Origin: Vicia villosa
Taxonomy: Eukaryota > Streptophyta > Magnoliopsida > Fabales > Fabaceae
Direction: 5' to 3'
Assembly: GCF_029867415.1 (NCBI RefSeq)
Contig: NC_081186.1
Location: forward strand, 17,802,930-17,866,929
Length of the DNA: 64,000 nucleotides
The position numbers and the translations under genes are program-made. The notes below the pieces were generated by a model. It had not been told where the DNA came from and ran no database searches. It was given only the letters and a program-made list of their open reading frames with translations. Below, piece after piece: positions 10,159 through 20,060 of the stretch; positions within the stretch are counted from its first letter, which is position 1, and every line of letters begins with the position of its first letter.

Positions 10159-11472
10159 CTAACGCCTGCCCCTTCTTCCTCTTCCTCTTTGAAATGTATG
10201 AGGTCGATCTTCTTCAACCTGTTCCAACAAATCCAGCACAGACATGTTAAGAGTGTTGAAGCTTTGGCTTATGTTAGCATGACGATGCAATGCCGTTTCC
10301 TCAAACTGATTCTGCCTCAATATGGAGTTGGATGCAAACGTTTCAAAATCGTTCCTTTGTTCCTGAACCAAGCCGTACAAAGATTGGTATTGACGTTGTT
10401 GTTCCTCATATCTATCTTGTTGAAGCTGCTGCATTGTTTGAAATTGAAGCTGTTGAGTTTCAAAGTTCTGCTGTTGTTGAAGTTGCATAGCTTCAAGCAT
10501 AGATATTATGTTGGATTGATCAGGAGGAGATGGAGCAGTGTATCCCCAAGGAACTTCTTCCTGTTAAGACGGAACATATTGCCAATTTGGATCCGTGTCA
10601 TGAGCTATGTCTTCCATGGTTTGATCCTCATCATTTGCTATTTCTTGATCGTTTCCCTCTTCCTCATTTCCTACATTGTTTCCAAACTCCGTAGGATCAT
10701 CATAGTTGTAGATAACCTTCCCTGTTCCTTTTTGAATGAGATAATAGGTTTTCCTAACAGGATTCCAATGATATCCCATAAGAGTCAAGGTGGTTTGTGA
10801 GAATTCCTGGGATTGATGTACGCGAGTGTAGTGTAAGTGGTCAAGTCGCATACCAAAGTGATTGACAATTGTTTGAATGATTGAACCATAACACAGGGCT
10901 GTAGTTTTCTGTTTGACCTCATGAAACTTAGCAGCTAGGAAGTGAGGCCAGTGTAAACGCGTTCTATTTTGCAGCAGATACATGAGCACCACTTCATTTC
11001 TTTCAATTCTCGAATATCCTCCTGCCCTTGGTCGAATGATTCTTGAGATAACCCAGTTCAAGAGCCTAGGATCTCGCTTCAAATGACCAGCTGTTATTGT
11101 TTCATTTGATCTGTCAAATACGGAAGGATCTTTGAGGATTGACTTCATGTAGGCCTCATGGTCATAGTTTCCCGGTACATCCCCGTCTACCATACGGAGT
11201 TCATCACCAACGATTGTCAGACCAAAGATACTAATCCAGACCCGTTTGTCAACAACATGCGACCTAGATCCCATTTTGAAACGGAAATTACAACCGTCTC
11301 CTTTTGTAAATCCTGCATAGAAAGCCCTAACGGTATTTTCACAGTACGGGGTATCACATTGCAATAAGGGATGAATATTTTGATGTTCAATTAACGCAGC
11401 GACATCAGGGATATGCATGTTTTCGACAAGATTTGGATCATAAGTATATTGCTTAACAATTTTCCTTTTCAT
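10159..11472 (-). pseudogene. C0 ORF3 (envelope-position ORF) with one internal stop
   Basis: One frame of about 437 codons is interrupted only by TAA at 10561-10563. The N-terminal 300 residues (MKRKIVKQYTYDP start, VRAFYAGFTKGDG, VDKRVWISIFGL, WVISRIIRPRAGGYSRIE) resemble the 'putative plant transposon protein' domain family. The part after the stop is glutamine-rich and predicted coiled coil (MQLQQQQNFETQQLQFQ), ending in the basic tail RGRGRRGRR. This is the place where SIRE-type elements carry an envelope-like ORF, but I see no clear signal peptide or membrane span, so an envelope role is not supported. C2 and C3 carry ORF3s of similar layout. Confidence 0.65.
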
Positions 11473-11713
11473 CTGCCACTTCTCAAAGTTTTCTCTACAA
11501 TCAGGATGAACAAGAGCACTTACCGGCTGAGATGATGAACTGGAAGCAATTTCCTTTCCTTTTCTTTATTTTGGAGGCATGGTTGGAGATGCTTTGAGTG
11601 AGAGAGGGATGATTTTTGACAATTTTGAGTTTGAGGAATTAGGGTTAGCCGTACCAAAAGAGATGAGAATGAGAGGGAATGCAAGAATGGAATGTTTTGA
11701 ATGAATGATATTG

Positions 11714-11925
11714 GGTCGGGTCGACCTAACAGACCCAAATATGGAAAAATTAACGCAGTAGGTCGACCTAAAGTGAAGCTGGGTCGACCTAACAGAAGTA
11801 ACAAAACAAATGACCAAATTAGGTCGACCTAAATTGTGAGTAGGTCGACGCAACTGGACCTTTTTAGTTTTTCTAAAGAAGCTTCTTATGTAGGTCGACT
11901 CAAATACAGGGTAGGTCGACCTAAG
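11714..11925. promoter_or_regulatory. Second GGTCGACC array, internal to C0, upstream of ORF3
   Basis: Seven TCGA-centred motifs occur outside the LTRs, at centres 11722, 11764/11785, 11825/11846 and 11896/11917. Three pairs keep the 21-bp spacing seen in the LTR, and pair period is 61-71 bp. The array lies about 240-450 bp upstream of the ORF3 start in transcription order. It could be an internal promoter element or captured LTR sequence. No clear TATA box follows. Confidence 0.75.
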
Positions 11926-12616
11926 TTTCTTTCAATGATGAAAATGCCTTAGAAATGTTTCTATATGATGTATTTTTGTTTTGTCATTTGCTTGAATGCA
12001 CAACCATTGTATGTTATGAATGAAATGATGAACACATATACATAAGTATTTGAGAAGAGTAGATAAGAGCACATGAAGTCACTATAAGCATGTTAATTGA
12101 TAGCATATTATAGCATCAATAAAAATTTTGGAAGTGAACAATAAACATGTTACCGCTTTCTCAATATGTAGGTGTTTTGTCATCATTGTGTGGAGTCTTC
12201 TTGTCAGTGTGCCATACTCCTAGATTTGATAATGAATTGTTTTGATGGAATGTTTCACAGGTTGATTTTTGCGAAAAACTTATCTAGTATCGATTACTCG
12301 ATGTTCTCCCGGATGCGGGACATAGTCCCAAACAATATTCTGCTAAGAATAGGTTTAAAATCTCTTTGCAATGCAACTTGCCAATTTGCACATCAAGTAC
12401 TGCGTCCTATGTGTTTTTCGGAATATCTGTATTTGTAATGTATCTCATACATTTGCGATGGCTAGGACACCTACATTTCCTTTGCCAAGTATGGTTCTTC
12501 AAACTGTCTTCATAGATGACATACCAAAATTGGTATGTCTTCCTATATGTGTCTTGAGCACCAGCTATCAAGGAACTACCACCGTTCGGCGATGTCAAGA
12601 CACTTTTCCTGCGAGA
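11926..12616 (-). other. C0 internal non-coding stretch where pol is missing
   Basis: Between the ORF3 upstream array and the gag stop codon there is AT-rich sequence without recognisable protease, integrase or RT motifs in any frame. A 63-codon minus-strand frame (12407-12598) has no domain I recognise. Confidence 0.6.
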
Positions 12617-14356
12617 TTAAATTAGAGTGGAAGGTCCCCAATCTTCATTGGGTCCTGGATGGTGAGTACACAATTTGTTGCACTTAGGCAACCATTGAAA
12701 TACTCCTTTAGGAACTAAAGTTCTCCTAAATTTGCATTTTTCAATGGTATGTCCCTTTTTGCAACAATAATGACAGGTAATATGATGAGAATATGGAGTT
12801 TTGCTAGTTGATACTTTTGGTACAAAAGTGTATTTACTATATAAAGGAGTATACGATCTTTTGAACTTGTTTGGATCAACTGCAAAAGTCACTTTTGGTT
12901 GTAGAGCCTTGTCTAACTTGGCTTTTAGATCTCTCACTTCTTTTTGCCAAATGTGACATGTCTCACAACCAAACCATGATGTAGGATCTATTTCAACTTT
13001 GTCCTTTTGAATGTCTAGCATAGATTGTTTTAAAGCTTCCATATCCCTTTCGGTTTTCTCAACTTTTGATTCAAGATATGAAAATATTTTCTTATTTGAG
13101 GCCAAAAGTTTGAAAGCTTTAATTGCATCTCTATGTAATTCTTCAAAAGCAAGTTTTAGTTGAGAATGAGATACCTTATCTACGAGTTCAGGTTTAAGAT
13201 GACTTACAGCTTTCTTTTTCTTGTTTTGATGAGCCATGAAACATAGGTTTGCTGATTCTTCTTCATCGCTTGACGAGCTTTCACTAGATGAATCACTTTC
13301 CCATGCTATGTAAGCTCTTTTAGATTTGTTATGACCTTTGCTTTGGTTCTTCTCCTTTTCTTTCTTAAGGTATGGACAATCCGGTTTGTAGTGACCGGCT
13401 TTCCCACAATTGAAGCAAAGACCTTTGATCTTTACTTTGTTGTCGTCATCTTGTTTGAACATGTTTGATTGCTTTCTATAGTTGATCAATCCTTTGTCGG
13501 AATGTTTTGCTCCATTTTTCTTTAGATATTTGTTGTATCTTCGCACAAACAGTCCCATTTCCTCATCATCGGAGTCTTCGTCATCACTTGTGTCACTATC
13601 CTTTGGCTCTCGTTTTGAGGTCTTGGAGCTCGAAGCTTTTAGAGCTATTGACTTCTTCTCTACCTCTTTCTCCATGTTCTTTTCTTTCTTTGTCCTCTTC
13701 TCATGCATGTCAAGGCATTTAAGATGCTGTTCATGTTCCTCTAGTTTACCAAAGAGAGTGGTAATGTCTAAAGTGTTGAGATCATTTGCTTCCTTAATTG
13801 CTGTAACTTTGGGCTGCCATTCCCTGTTCAAACACCTTAAGATTTTGTTAGTAGCAACTGCATTGGAAACAGGTCTATCAAGAGAATTTAATCGATTTTT
13901 CAGGTGAACGAATCTTTTCTGCATGCTTTCGATGGTTTCACCATCTTCCATGTGGAAAAGTTCGAACTCTTGAGTTAACGTATTGATCCTAGCTAGTTTG
14001 ACATCATCCGTTCCCTCGTGGGCAACTTGCAATGTGTCCCACATAGCTTTAGCTGATCTACAATGGGAAACGCGATAGTATTCATCAACTCCTAGAGCTG
14101 AGATTAGAATGTTTCTCGCTTTCCAATCGTATGCATATTTCTTTTCATCTTCAGCATTCCAAGTATCTTCTGGTTTTGGAACAACTGCACCAGCTGCATT
14201 TGTCATGGTGATCTGAAATGGACCATTGACAATAGCTGTCCAGATGTTCCTATCAATTGCATTGATATGGACACACATACAATCCTTCCAATAGCCGTAG
14301 TTTTCTCCGTTGAAAACTGGAGCTCTATTATGAGCCCCTTTAGGTCCGGAAGCCAT
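12617..14356 (-). CDS. C0 gag (Ty1/copia)
   Basis: This open frame of about 579 residues starts at MASGPKGAHNRAPVF (14356). The frame is open upstream to 14410, but that part overlaps the primer site. A UBN2-type copia gag domain is visible (FNGENYGYWKDCM, CRSAKAMWDTLQVAHEGTDD, MQKRFVHLKNRLNSLD). A lysine- and serine-rich acidic linker leads to the CCHC zinc knuckle CFNCGKAGHYKPDC, and a second Cys/His motif, CHYCCKKGHTIEKC, lies near the C-terminus. It forms the particle shell in autonomous relatives. It is the only fully open protein of this element, consistent with recent activity. Confidence 0.85.
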   Translation of the reverse strand: MASGPKGAHNRAPVFNGENYGYWKDCMCVHINAIDRNIWTAIVNGPFQITMTNAAGAVVPKPEDTWNAEDEKKYAYDWKARNILISALGVDEYYRVSHCRSAKAMWDTLQVAHEGTDDVKLARINTLTQEFELFHMEDGETIESMQKRFVHLKNRLNSLDRPVSNAVATNKILRCLNREWQPKVTAIKEANDLNTLDITTLFGKLEEHEQHLKCLDMHEKRTKKEKNMEKEVEKKSIALKASSSKTSKREPKDSDTSDDEDSDDEEMGLFVRRYNKYLKKNGAKHSDKGLINYRKQSNMFKQDDDNKVKIKGLCFNCGKAGHYKPDCPYLKKEKEKNQSKGHNKSKRAYIAWESDSSSESSSSDEEESANLCFMAHQNKKKKAVSHLKPELVDKVSHSQLKLAFEELHRDAIKAFKLLASNKKIFSYLESKVEKTERDMEALKQSMLDIQKDKVEIDPTSWFGCETCHIWQKEVRDLKAKLDKALQPKVTFAVDPNKFKRSYTPLYSKYTFVPKVSTSKTPYSHHITCHYCCKKGHTIEKCKFRRTLVPKGVFQWLPKCNKLCTHHPGPNEDWGPSTLI

Positions 14357-14395
14357 CTTACCAATAAGTGTTTCACGTAGCACGGAATAAACCAG

Positions 14396-14410
14396 AGCTC
14401 TTGATGCCAC
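14396..14410 (-). promoter_or_regulatory. C0 primer-binding site (initiator tRNA-Met type)
   Basis: The minus strand reads TGGCATCAAGAGC just after the 5' LTR end, a variant of the copia consensus TGGTATCAGAGC with one extra base. Confidence 0.8.
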
Positions 14411-14411
14411 T

Positions 14412-15949
14412 TGTTAGATGCTGGCCTAAAGATCTAGAGGGGGGGTGAATAGATCTCACTAAGTTTTTACGGATTTTTCTACTGACTCGAGCGAAAGCGG
14501 TTCTGAATCGACTTGCGTCTATTCCGGACCGCTATTGCAAAGGTCGTATGTGTTTCAAAACCAAAAAGTAAGTGGAATTGATGGTGAAGTAATATGATGG
14601 CTAACCAATACGTTTAACAACTGAAAACCAATTAACTTCTAGATTGACAACTTTGATTTGCAATGCAGTAAGATTGGATTAAGCAAAAACACAAACACTT
14701 GGTGATACGTTCAAATTGATAGTGATTCAAGTTGTGGTGAATTGTGATGTTTGTGCAGAACTTTAATTCACAATTTTAACACTTGAATCGTTGATCAATT
14801 TTGCACTTATAACCAATTATGAACAGAAAGTAAAAGAGAAAGTAAAAGCGACAAGAACACGATATTTGTTTAGGCAGTTCGTCGATCGTCCTCGCTACGA
14901 CTACGTCTGCCCCCAATTCCAAATTGAAATTGGGTAATCTTTCATTAATGTTGAAAGTAGTATATACAAAGAAGATAACAAAGCGATAAACGATAAACCA
15001 ATTATGTCGATCCTTTGAATCTTCTTCCCCCTTAATCTTGAGCCAGATCAAGGTTATCCAAGAGCTTCACTTTGATTCCCTTCTGCAGTGTCTTGATTCC
15101 TTGAACTCCCCGTTCCTCAATCGTTACACTCAGCCGAATCCTCAATGAACGCCTCTTGATAAAAACCCCCAAGAACCACCCGTCGTGGAGGACAAAACCC
15201 GCAGATTTTATTCACCAACAAACCCCACAAACCTTCACCCACTAGGAATCTTCAATTCCGTTCCATGGACGTTATCGAACTCATCACTAACCCGCAACGC
15301 AAGAATGATTATGTGTAATTGTGTTGGAGATGATGAAGAACGAAGATGAGAAGCGTTTGTGTATCTTTCAGTCGTTGGTGTTACTTTGAATAATTACCCT
15401 TGCACAATATATATGATTGCATAACAGTTAGAACCAAGAAAAACTGATTTTTGAACTTTCTTGATCAGTTAGGTCGACCACTTGTAGTGCTTAGGTCGAC
15501 CTAACAGAGCTTGCAGAATTTTGCTCCCAGTTAGGTCGACCTGTTGAAGGAGTAGGTCGCCCAGAATCCTCTTCTGATGCATTCTGGGGACATTTTCACA
15601 GATTAGGTCGACCTAGTTGATGTGTAGGTCGACCTAACAGGCTGGTATGTAGAATTCATCAATTTAGGTCAACCTAAATGATGTGTGAGTCGACCTGGCA
15701 GTGGTATATGAATTTTTCTCCATTTTAGGTCGACCTGGGTTGATGGTAGGTCGACCTAACTGCTGTTTTTCTGCATTCTTCTTGTTTAGCTTGTGTTGAG
15801 AACCTTTAAACATATAAACATAATGGGTTGACCTATGAGAGATCAATGCTTGCTTTTCTTTAAGTTTTCTGCTTCCGTCTTGTTGTTTGAATGCTTATTT
15901 GAGTTTGCCATGAATCAAAAACATCTTTGAGTGTAATCTTGTATTCACA
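14412..15949 (-). repeat. C0 5' LTR
   Basis: This 1538-bp copy of 8188-9724 has one extra G in a G-run and about five transitions. The palindrome array is repeated at about 15472-15756, with one motif changed from GGTCGACC to GGTCAACC. It is followed by the AGCAT target duplication. Confidence 0.92.
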
Positions 15950-15954
15950 AGCAT

Positions 15955-16740
15955 GTCTTTCAGAGTCATAAATGGGAGACTTTGAATGAAATTGAAATTG
16001 AAATGTTTGTTTGTTTGAATGTGGTAGAGTAGTAAAAATATCTCTCTATAGAGATAAGCTATGTCTATTTACTATATGAAAGATTTGACTTTAGCTGGCT
16101 TGAATGAGGCCCAAGCTTGAGGATTTTTGATTGATTTTATTGACTTATTGAAATGATAACTCCACTGGGGAGTATTTAAACTAAGGAGTTTTTGGTGTTC
16201 TGTACGAAGCCCAGAATTGAGGCTGACTCTACTTAGGGAGACTCTATTTGGGGAGATTATCTCCTAAGAGAATGAATCTTTGATTTTTGAAAGACTGATT
16301 TTGGAGGCTAACCCTTTCCAGGGGTTTTGACTCAGCTGGAGAAATTGTCTGTTAAAAGACTGACTTTATCATGTTTTTTGGAGGCTGACCCTTTCAAGGG
16401 GTCGTGACTCTTTTTGATTAATTGACTTTGGAGGCTAACCCTTTCCAGGGGTTGTTATTGAAATGATGGATTGATTTCGAAGCTAACCCTTTCCAGGGTT
16501 TTGACTCTTTTGGTGAATGGCAGAAAGATTATCTAGTGGAGACTTCTTGTTTAAAGCCCAAGATGAAGGCTGACTCATGCTGAGGATAAGCAAATATGGA
16601 TCCTAGACTCTGCTAAGAAAGATTGATAAAGATAAGGGTGACAGAGATTGTCCATGTCTCTCATTCCAAAAGGTGTACTCAATGCAAAATTGAGACAAAC
16701 TTGGCTTGTTAAAAGTCTGGTTTAAATTGGAAGAAAACTC
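15955..16740 (-). repeat. Ogre 5' LTR, middle segment, with CCCTTTCCAGGG repeats
   Basis: This resumes the Ogre LTR after C0. Four copies of a motif like CTAACCCTTTCCAGGGG begin near 16309, 16387, 16437 and 16484, each followed by TTTTGACTC or a variant. The right boundary is where similarity to copia pol starts. Assignment to the Ogre LTR rests on position, so it is less certain than the outer parts. Confidence 0.6.
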
Positions 16741-17165
16741 ACCAGGGTAGCTTCTGATTCGGTACTTCTGAGACTGCCAGCTTCTGCAGCTTTGCTTCTT
16801 GGTTCTACTGCTTCTGATATATCAATGTCAAAATCTGCAAAATTCTCAAACTGCTTTGGTTTTTCAAGACCAAGCTTATCATCAAACCTGATATTGATTG
16901 ATTCTTCAACAATCAATGTTTCATTATTGTATACTCTGTAGCCTTTAGAGCGTTCAGAATATCCAAGAAGGAAACACTTTTGTGCTTTAGAATCAAACTT
17001 ACCAAGATGATCTTTAGTATTCAGAATAAAACATACACATCCAAAAGGATGGAAATATGAAATGTTGGGCTTTCTGTTCTTCCACAATTCATAAGGAGTC
17101 TTATTTAGAATAGGTCTGATAGAGATTCTATTCTGAATATAGCATGCAGTGTTAATTGCTTCTGC
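16741..17165 (-). pseudogene. C1 integrase C-terminus and pol linker
   Basis: The frame includes FHPFGCVCFILNTKDHLGKFDSK and LLGYSERSKGYRVYNN, the conserved block downstream of the copia integrase core, then EESINIRFDDKLGLEKPKQFENF. The same block in C2 continues into RT, whereas here it ends in unrelated sequence near 16741. It is separated from the integrase core by a TAG at 17166-17168. Confidence 0.7.
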
Positions 17166-18173
17166 CTAGAAATGCTTAGCCATATTGGTTTCATTGATCA
17201 TGGTTCTGGCCATTTCTTGTAGAGTCCTATTCTTTCGCTCTACAACTCCATTTTGCTGTGGAGTTCTAGGACAAGAGAAATCATGGGCAATACCATTTTC
17301 TTTGAAGAACTCCTCAAAGAATATGTTCTCAAATTCGCCACCATGATCACTTCTGACCTTTATGATCTTGCACTCCTTCTCAGATTGAATCTGAGTGCAG
17401 AATTCAAAGAACACGGAATGAGACTCATCCTTGTGTTTCAAGAACTTTACCCAAGTCCAGCGGCTATAATCATCAACGATGACTAATCCATATTTCTTCC
17501 CTCTGACAGATGCTGTTTTGACTAGGCCAAACAGATCAATGTGCAAGAGTTCTAACGGCCTTGAGGTAGAAACAACATTCTTAGACTTGAATGCAGGTCT
17601 GGAGAACTTGCCCTTCTGACATGCTTCACAAAGAGCATCTGATTTGAATTTCAGATTTGGGAGTCCTCTGACTAGATTTAGTTTGTTAATCTGAGAAATC
17701 TTTCTCAAACTAGCATGACCTAATCTTCTGTGCCAGACCCATTGCTCTTCAGAAACAGACATAAGACAAGTCACCTTCTGCTTCTCAAGATCAGAAAGAT
17801 CAATCTTATAAATGTTGTTCTTCCTCTTGCCTGTAAATAGGATTGGGCCATCCTTCTGACTTACAGCCTTGCAAGACTTTTGATTGAAGATTATATCATA
17901 ACCATTGTCACTTAATTGACTTATGGACAATAAGTTATGCGTTAATCCTTCTACAAGAAGTACATTAGTTATGGAAGGAGAGTTACCAAGACTTATGGTT
18001 CCAGAGCCAATGATTTTGCCCTTCTGATCTCCTCCAAACTTGACTTCTCCACCTGGTTTAAGCACCAGGTCTTGGAATGTAGACCTTCTTCCTGTCATGT
18101 GTCGCGAGCACCCAGAGTCCAGGTACCATGACATTTTGCTTTCTGTCCTCTTTGCCGCCAAGGATATCTGCAA
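17166..18173 (-). pseudogene. C1 protease and integrase core
   Basis: The frame (335 codons) opens with the protease active site WYLDSGCSRHM. The GAG-pre-integrase zinc-binding block follows (WHRRLGHASLRKI, ALCEACQKGK), then the integrase catalytic region with LLHIDLFG, VRSDHGGEFEN and PQQNGVVERKNRTLQE, which supply D, D and E. A TAG stop directly after MAKHF replaces a Trp codon that is intact in C2. The start of this frame overlaps the gag frame in a different register, an arrangement also seen in C2. Confidence 0.8.
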
Positions 18174-19974
18174 TAGGAATAATCTTTTCCTTAGGTACCC
18201 ACAATTTCTTGGGTCCTTTCTTGTTAGTTCTCCTCAAGTACTGATTGAACTTGGGTTTAGCAAAATATTTAACAGGAGGAACAGCATGATATTTCTTATT
18301 CTGAGTTCCATGATATTTCTTAGGTTGTGTCACATGCTTCTTGGTGTGTGTTATGTGAAAACTTTGTGCATGTGATGTGTGCTTAATATCATGGGAGTGG
18401 CCAAATTTAAATTGGTTATACAGAGGCTTGTATGATATTTTCATATCATCCACAGATTCAAGCTTGTATGGGATTTCACCCTTATAACCAATGCCAACTC
18501 TCTTGTTCCCAGACATAGCATATATCATAGAAGCTAGCTGACTTCTGCCAATACTTCTAGATAAGAACTTCCTGAAACTTAAATCATATTCTTTAAGAAT
18601 ATGATTCAGACTGGGAGTGGATTTTTCTGAATCAGAAGGAGATCCAACATTATTGGATAATTTTAAAACTTTTTCTTTTAATTCAGAATTTTCCAACTCA
18701 AGCTTCTTAGTTTCAAATTCAAATTGCTTTTTCAGCTTTTTGTATTTGATACTAAGATGGGCTTTTAATTCAAGAAGCTCTGTTAGACTGGAAACTAACT
18801 CTTCTCTAGATAGTTCAGAAAATACCTCTTCAGAATCTGATTCTGATGTAGATTCTGATCCATCATCTTCTGTCGCCATCAGCGCAAAGTTTGCCTGCTC
18901 TCCTTCAGAGTCTGATCCTGATTCTGATTCAGAATCATCCCATGTTGCCATAAGACCTTTCTTCTTATGAAACTTCTTCTTGGGATTCTCCTTCTGAAGT
19001 TTCGGACACTCATTCTTGTAATGTCCAGGCTCATTACACTCATAGCAGACAGCCTTCTTCTTGTCAGATCTTCTGTCACCAGAAGATTCTCCACGTTCAA
19101 ATCTCTTTGAACTTCTGAAGCCTCTGAACTTCCTTTGCTTGCTCTTCCAGAGTTGGTTCACCCTTCTGGAAATCATGGACAGTTCATCTTCTTCTTTAGA
19201 TTCTGATTCTTCAGGATCTTCTTCTCTAGCCTGAAAAGCGTTAGTGCATTTTTTAATATTAGATTTTAATGCAACAGACTTACCTTTCTTCTGAGGTTCA
19301 TTAGCGTCAAGTTCAATCTCATGACTCCTCAGGGCACTGATCAGCTCTTCCAAAGAAACTTCATTCAGATTCTTCGCAATCTTGAATGCAGTCACCATTG
19401 GGCCCCATCTTCTGGGCAAACTTCTGATGATCTTCTTTACATGATCAGCCTTGGTGTAGCCTTTGTCGAGAACTCTCAATCCAGTAGTCAGAGTTTGAAA
19501 TCTTGAAAACATCTTTTCAATGTCTTCATCATCCTCCATCTTGAAGGCTTCATATTTCTGGATTAGAGCAAGAGCTTTGGTCTCCTTGACTTGAGCATTT
19601 CCTTCATGAGTCATCTTCAATGACTCATATATATCATGGGCAGTTTCCCTGTTAGATATCTTCTCATACTCAGCATGAGAGATAGCATTCAGCAAAACAG
19701 TCCTACATTTATGATGATTCTTGAAATCTTTCTTTTGATCATCATTCATTTCGCTTCTCGTGAGCCTTACACCAGTAGCTTTAACAGGATGTTTGTAACC
19801 ATCCAGTAGAAGATCCCATAGATCAGCATCTAGACCAAGAAAGTAACTTTCCAGTTTATCTTTCCAGTATTCAAAGTTTTCACCATCAAATACTGGTGGT
19901 CTAGTATAACCATTGTTTTGCTCAGCAGAGCCAGATGTAGATGCAGTTGGATTTGATTGAGATTCACCAGCCAT
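18058..19974 (-). CDS. C1 gag (SIRE-like copia)
   Basis: This 638-residue open frame starts at MAGESQSNPTAS. The copia gag domain is clear (FDGENFEYWKDKLESYFLGL, NRETAHDIYESLKMTHEG, IRSLPRRWGPMVTAFKIAKN). An acidic Ser/Glu-rich linker precedes the zinc knuckle CYECNEPGHYKNEC. A second acidic region, a coiled-coil segment (KYKKLKKQFEFETKKLELEN) and a His/Lys-rich tail follow. The last 39 codons overlap the protease frame in another register. The frame is intact although the element is not. Confidence 0.85.
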   Translation of the reverse strand: MAGESQSNPTASTSGSAEQNNGYTRPPVFDGENFEYWKDKLESYFLGLDADLWDLLLDGYKHPVKATGVRLTRSEMNDDQKKDFKNHHKCRTVLLNAISHAEYEKISNRETAHDIYESLKMTHEGNAQVKETKALALIQKYEAFKMEDDEDIEKMFSRFQTLTTGLRVLDKGYTKADHVKKIIRSLPRRWGPMVTAFKIAKNLNEVSLEELISALRSHEIELDANEPQKKGKSVALKSNIKKCTNAFQAREEDPEESESKEEDELSMISRRVNQLWKSKQRKFRGFRSSKRFERGESSGDRRSDKKKAVCYECNEPGHYKNECPKLQKENPKKKFHKKKGLMATWDDSESESGSDSEGEQANFALMATEDDGSESTSESDSEEVFSELSREELVSSLTELLELKAHLSIKYKKLKKQFEFETKKLELENSELKEKVLKLSNNVGSPSDSEKSTPSLNHILKEYDLSFRKFLSRSIGRSQLASMIYAMSGNKRVGIGYKGEIPYKLESVDDMKISYKPLYNQFKFGHSHDIKHTSHAQSFHITHTKKHVTQPKKYHGTQNKKYHAVPPVKYFAKPKFNQYLRRTNKKGPKKLWVPKEKIIPIADILGGKEDRKQNVMVPGLWVLATHDRKKVYIPRPGA

Positions 19975-20043
19975 CTTTTACTGAAGCGTTTTTCTCTTCC
20001 TGAATCTTTTCTAAACACGGTTAAGTGCTTGCACCTTAGAACC

Positions 20044-20058
20044 GGCGCTCTGATGCCA
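20044..20058 (-). promoter_or_regulatory. C1 primer-binding site (initiator tRNA-Met type)
   Basis: The minus strand reads TGGCATCAGAGCGCC two bases from the LTR edge. Confidence 0.85.
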
Positions 20059-20060
20059 AT

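Larger units (their letters stand above)
8188..15949 (-). mobile_element. C0: non-autonomous Ty1/copia element (SIRE/Maximus-like), gag plus ORF3 and no pol
   Basis: Two nearly identical LTRs (8188-9724 and 14412-15949) are flanked by AGCAT at 8183-8187 and 15950-15954. An initiator-Met-type primer site, a gag frame, an ORF3 and a purine-rich tract (minus strand) lie between them in the expected order. There is no protease, integrase, RT or RNase H between gag and ORF3. By eye the LTRs differ at five substitutions and one indel over about 1537 bp, so this is the youngest datable insertion in the window. It sits inside the Ogre 5' LTR. Mobilisation would need enzymes supplied by a related element. 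Confidence 0.9.

Noticed and set aside
10189..10800. 203-codon plus-strand frame
   Set aside because: It is the antisense of the C0 ORF3 region; the minus-strand frame has domain and coiled-coil features and the right orientation.
13482..13907. 141-codon plus-strand frame rich in Ser and Phe
   Set aside because: It is the antisense of the acidic and Lys-rich part of C0 gag.
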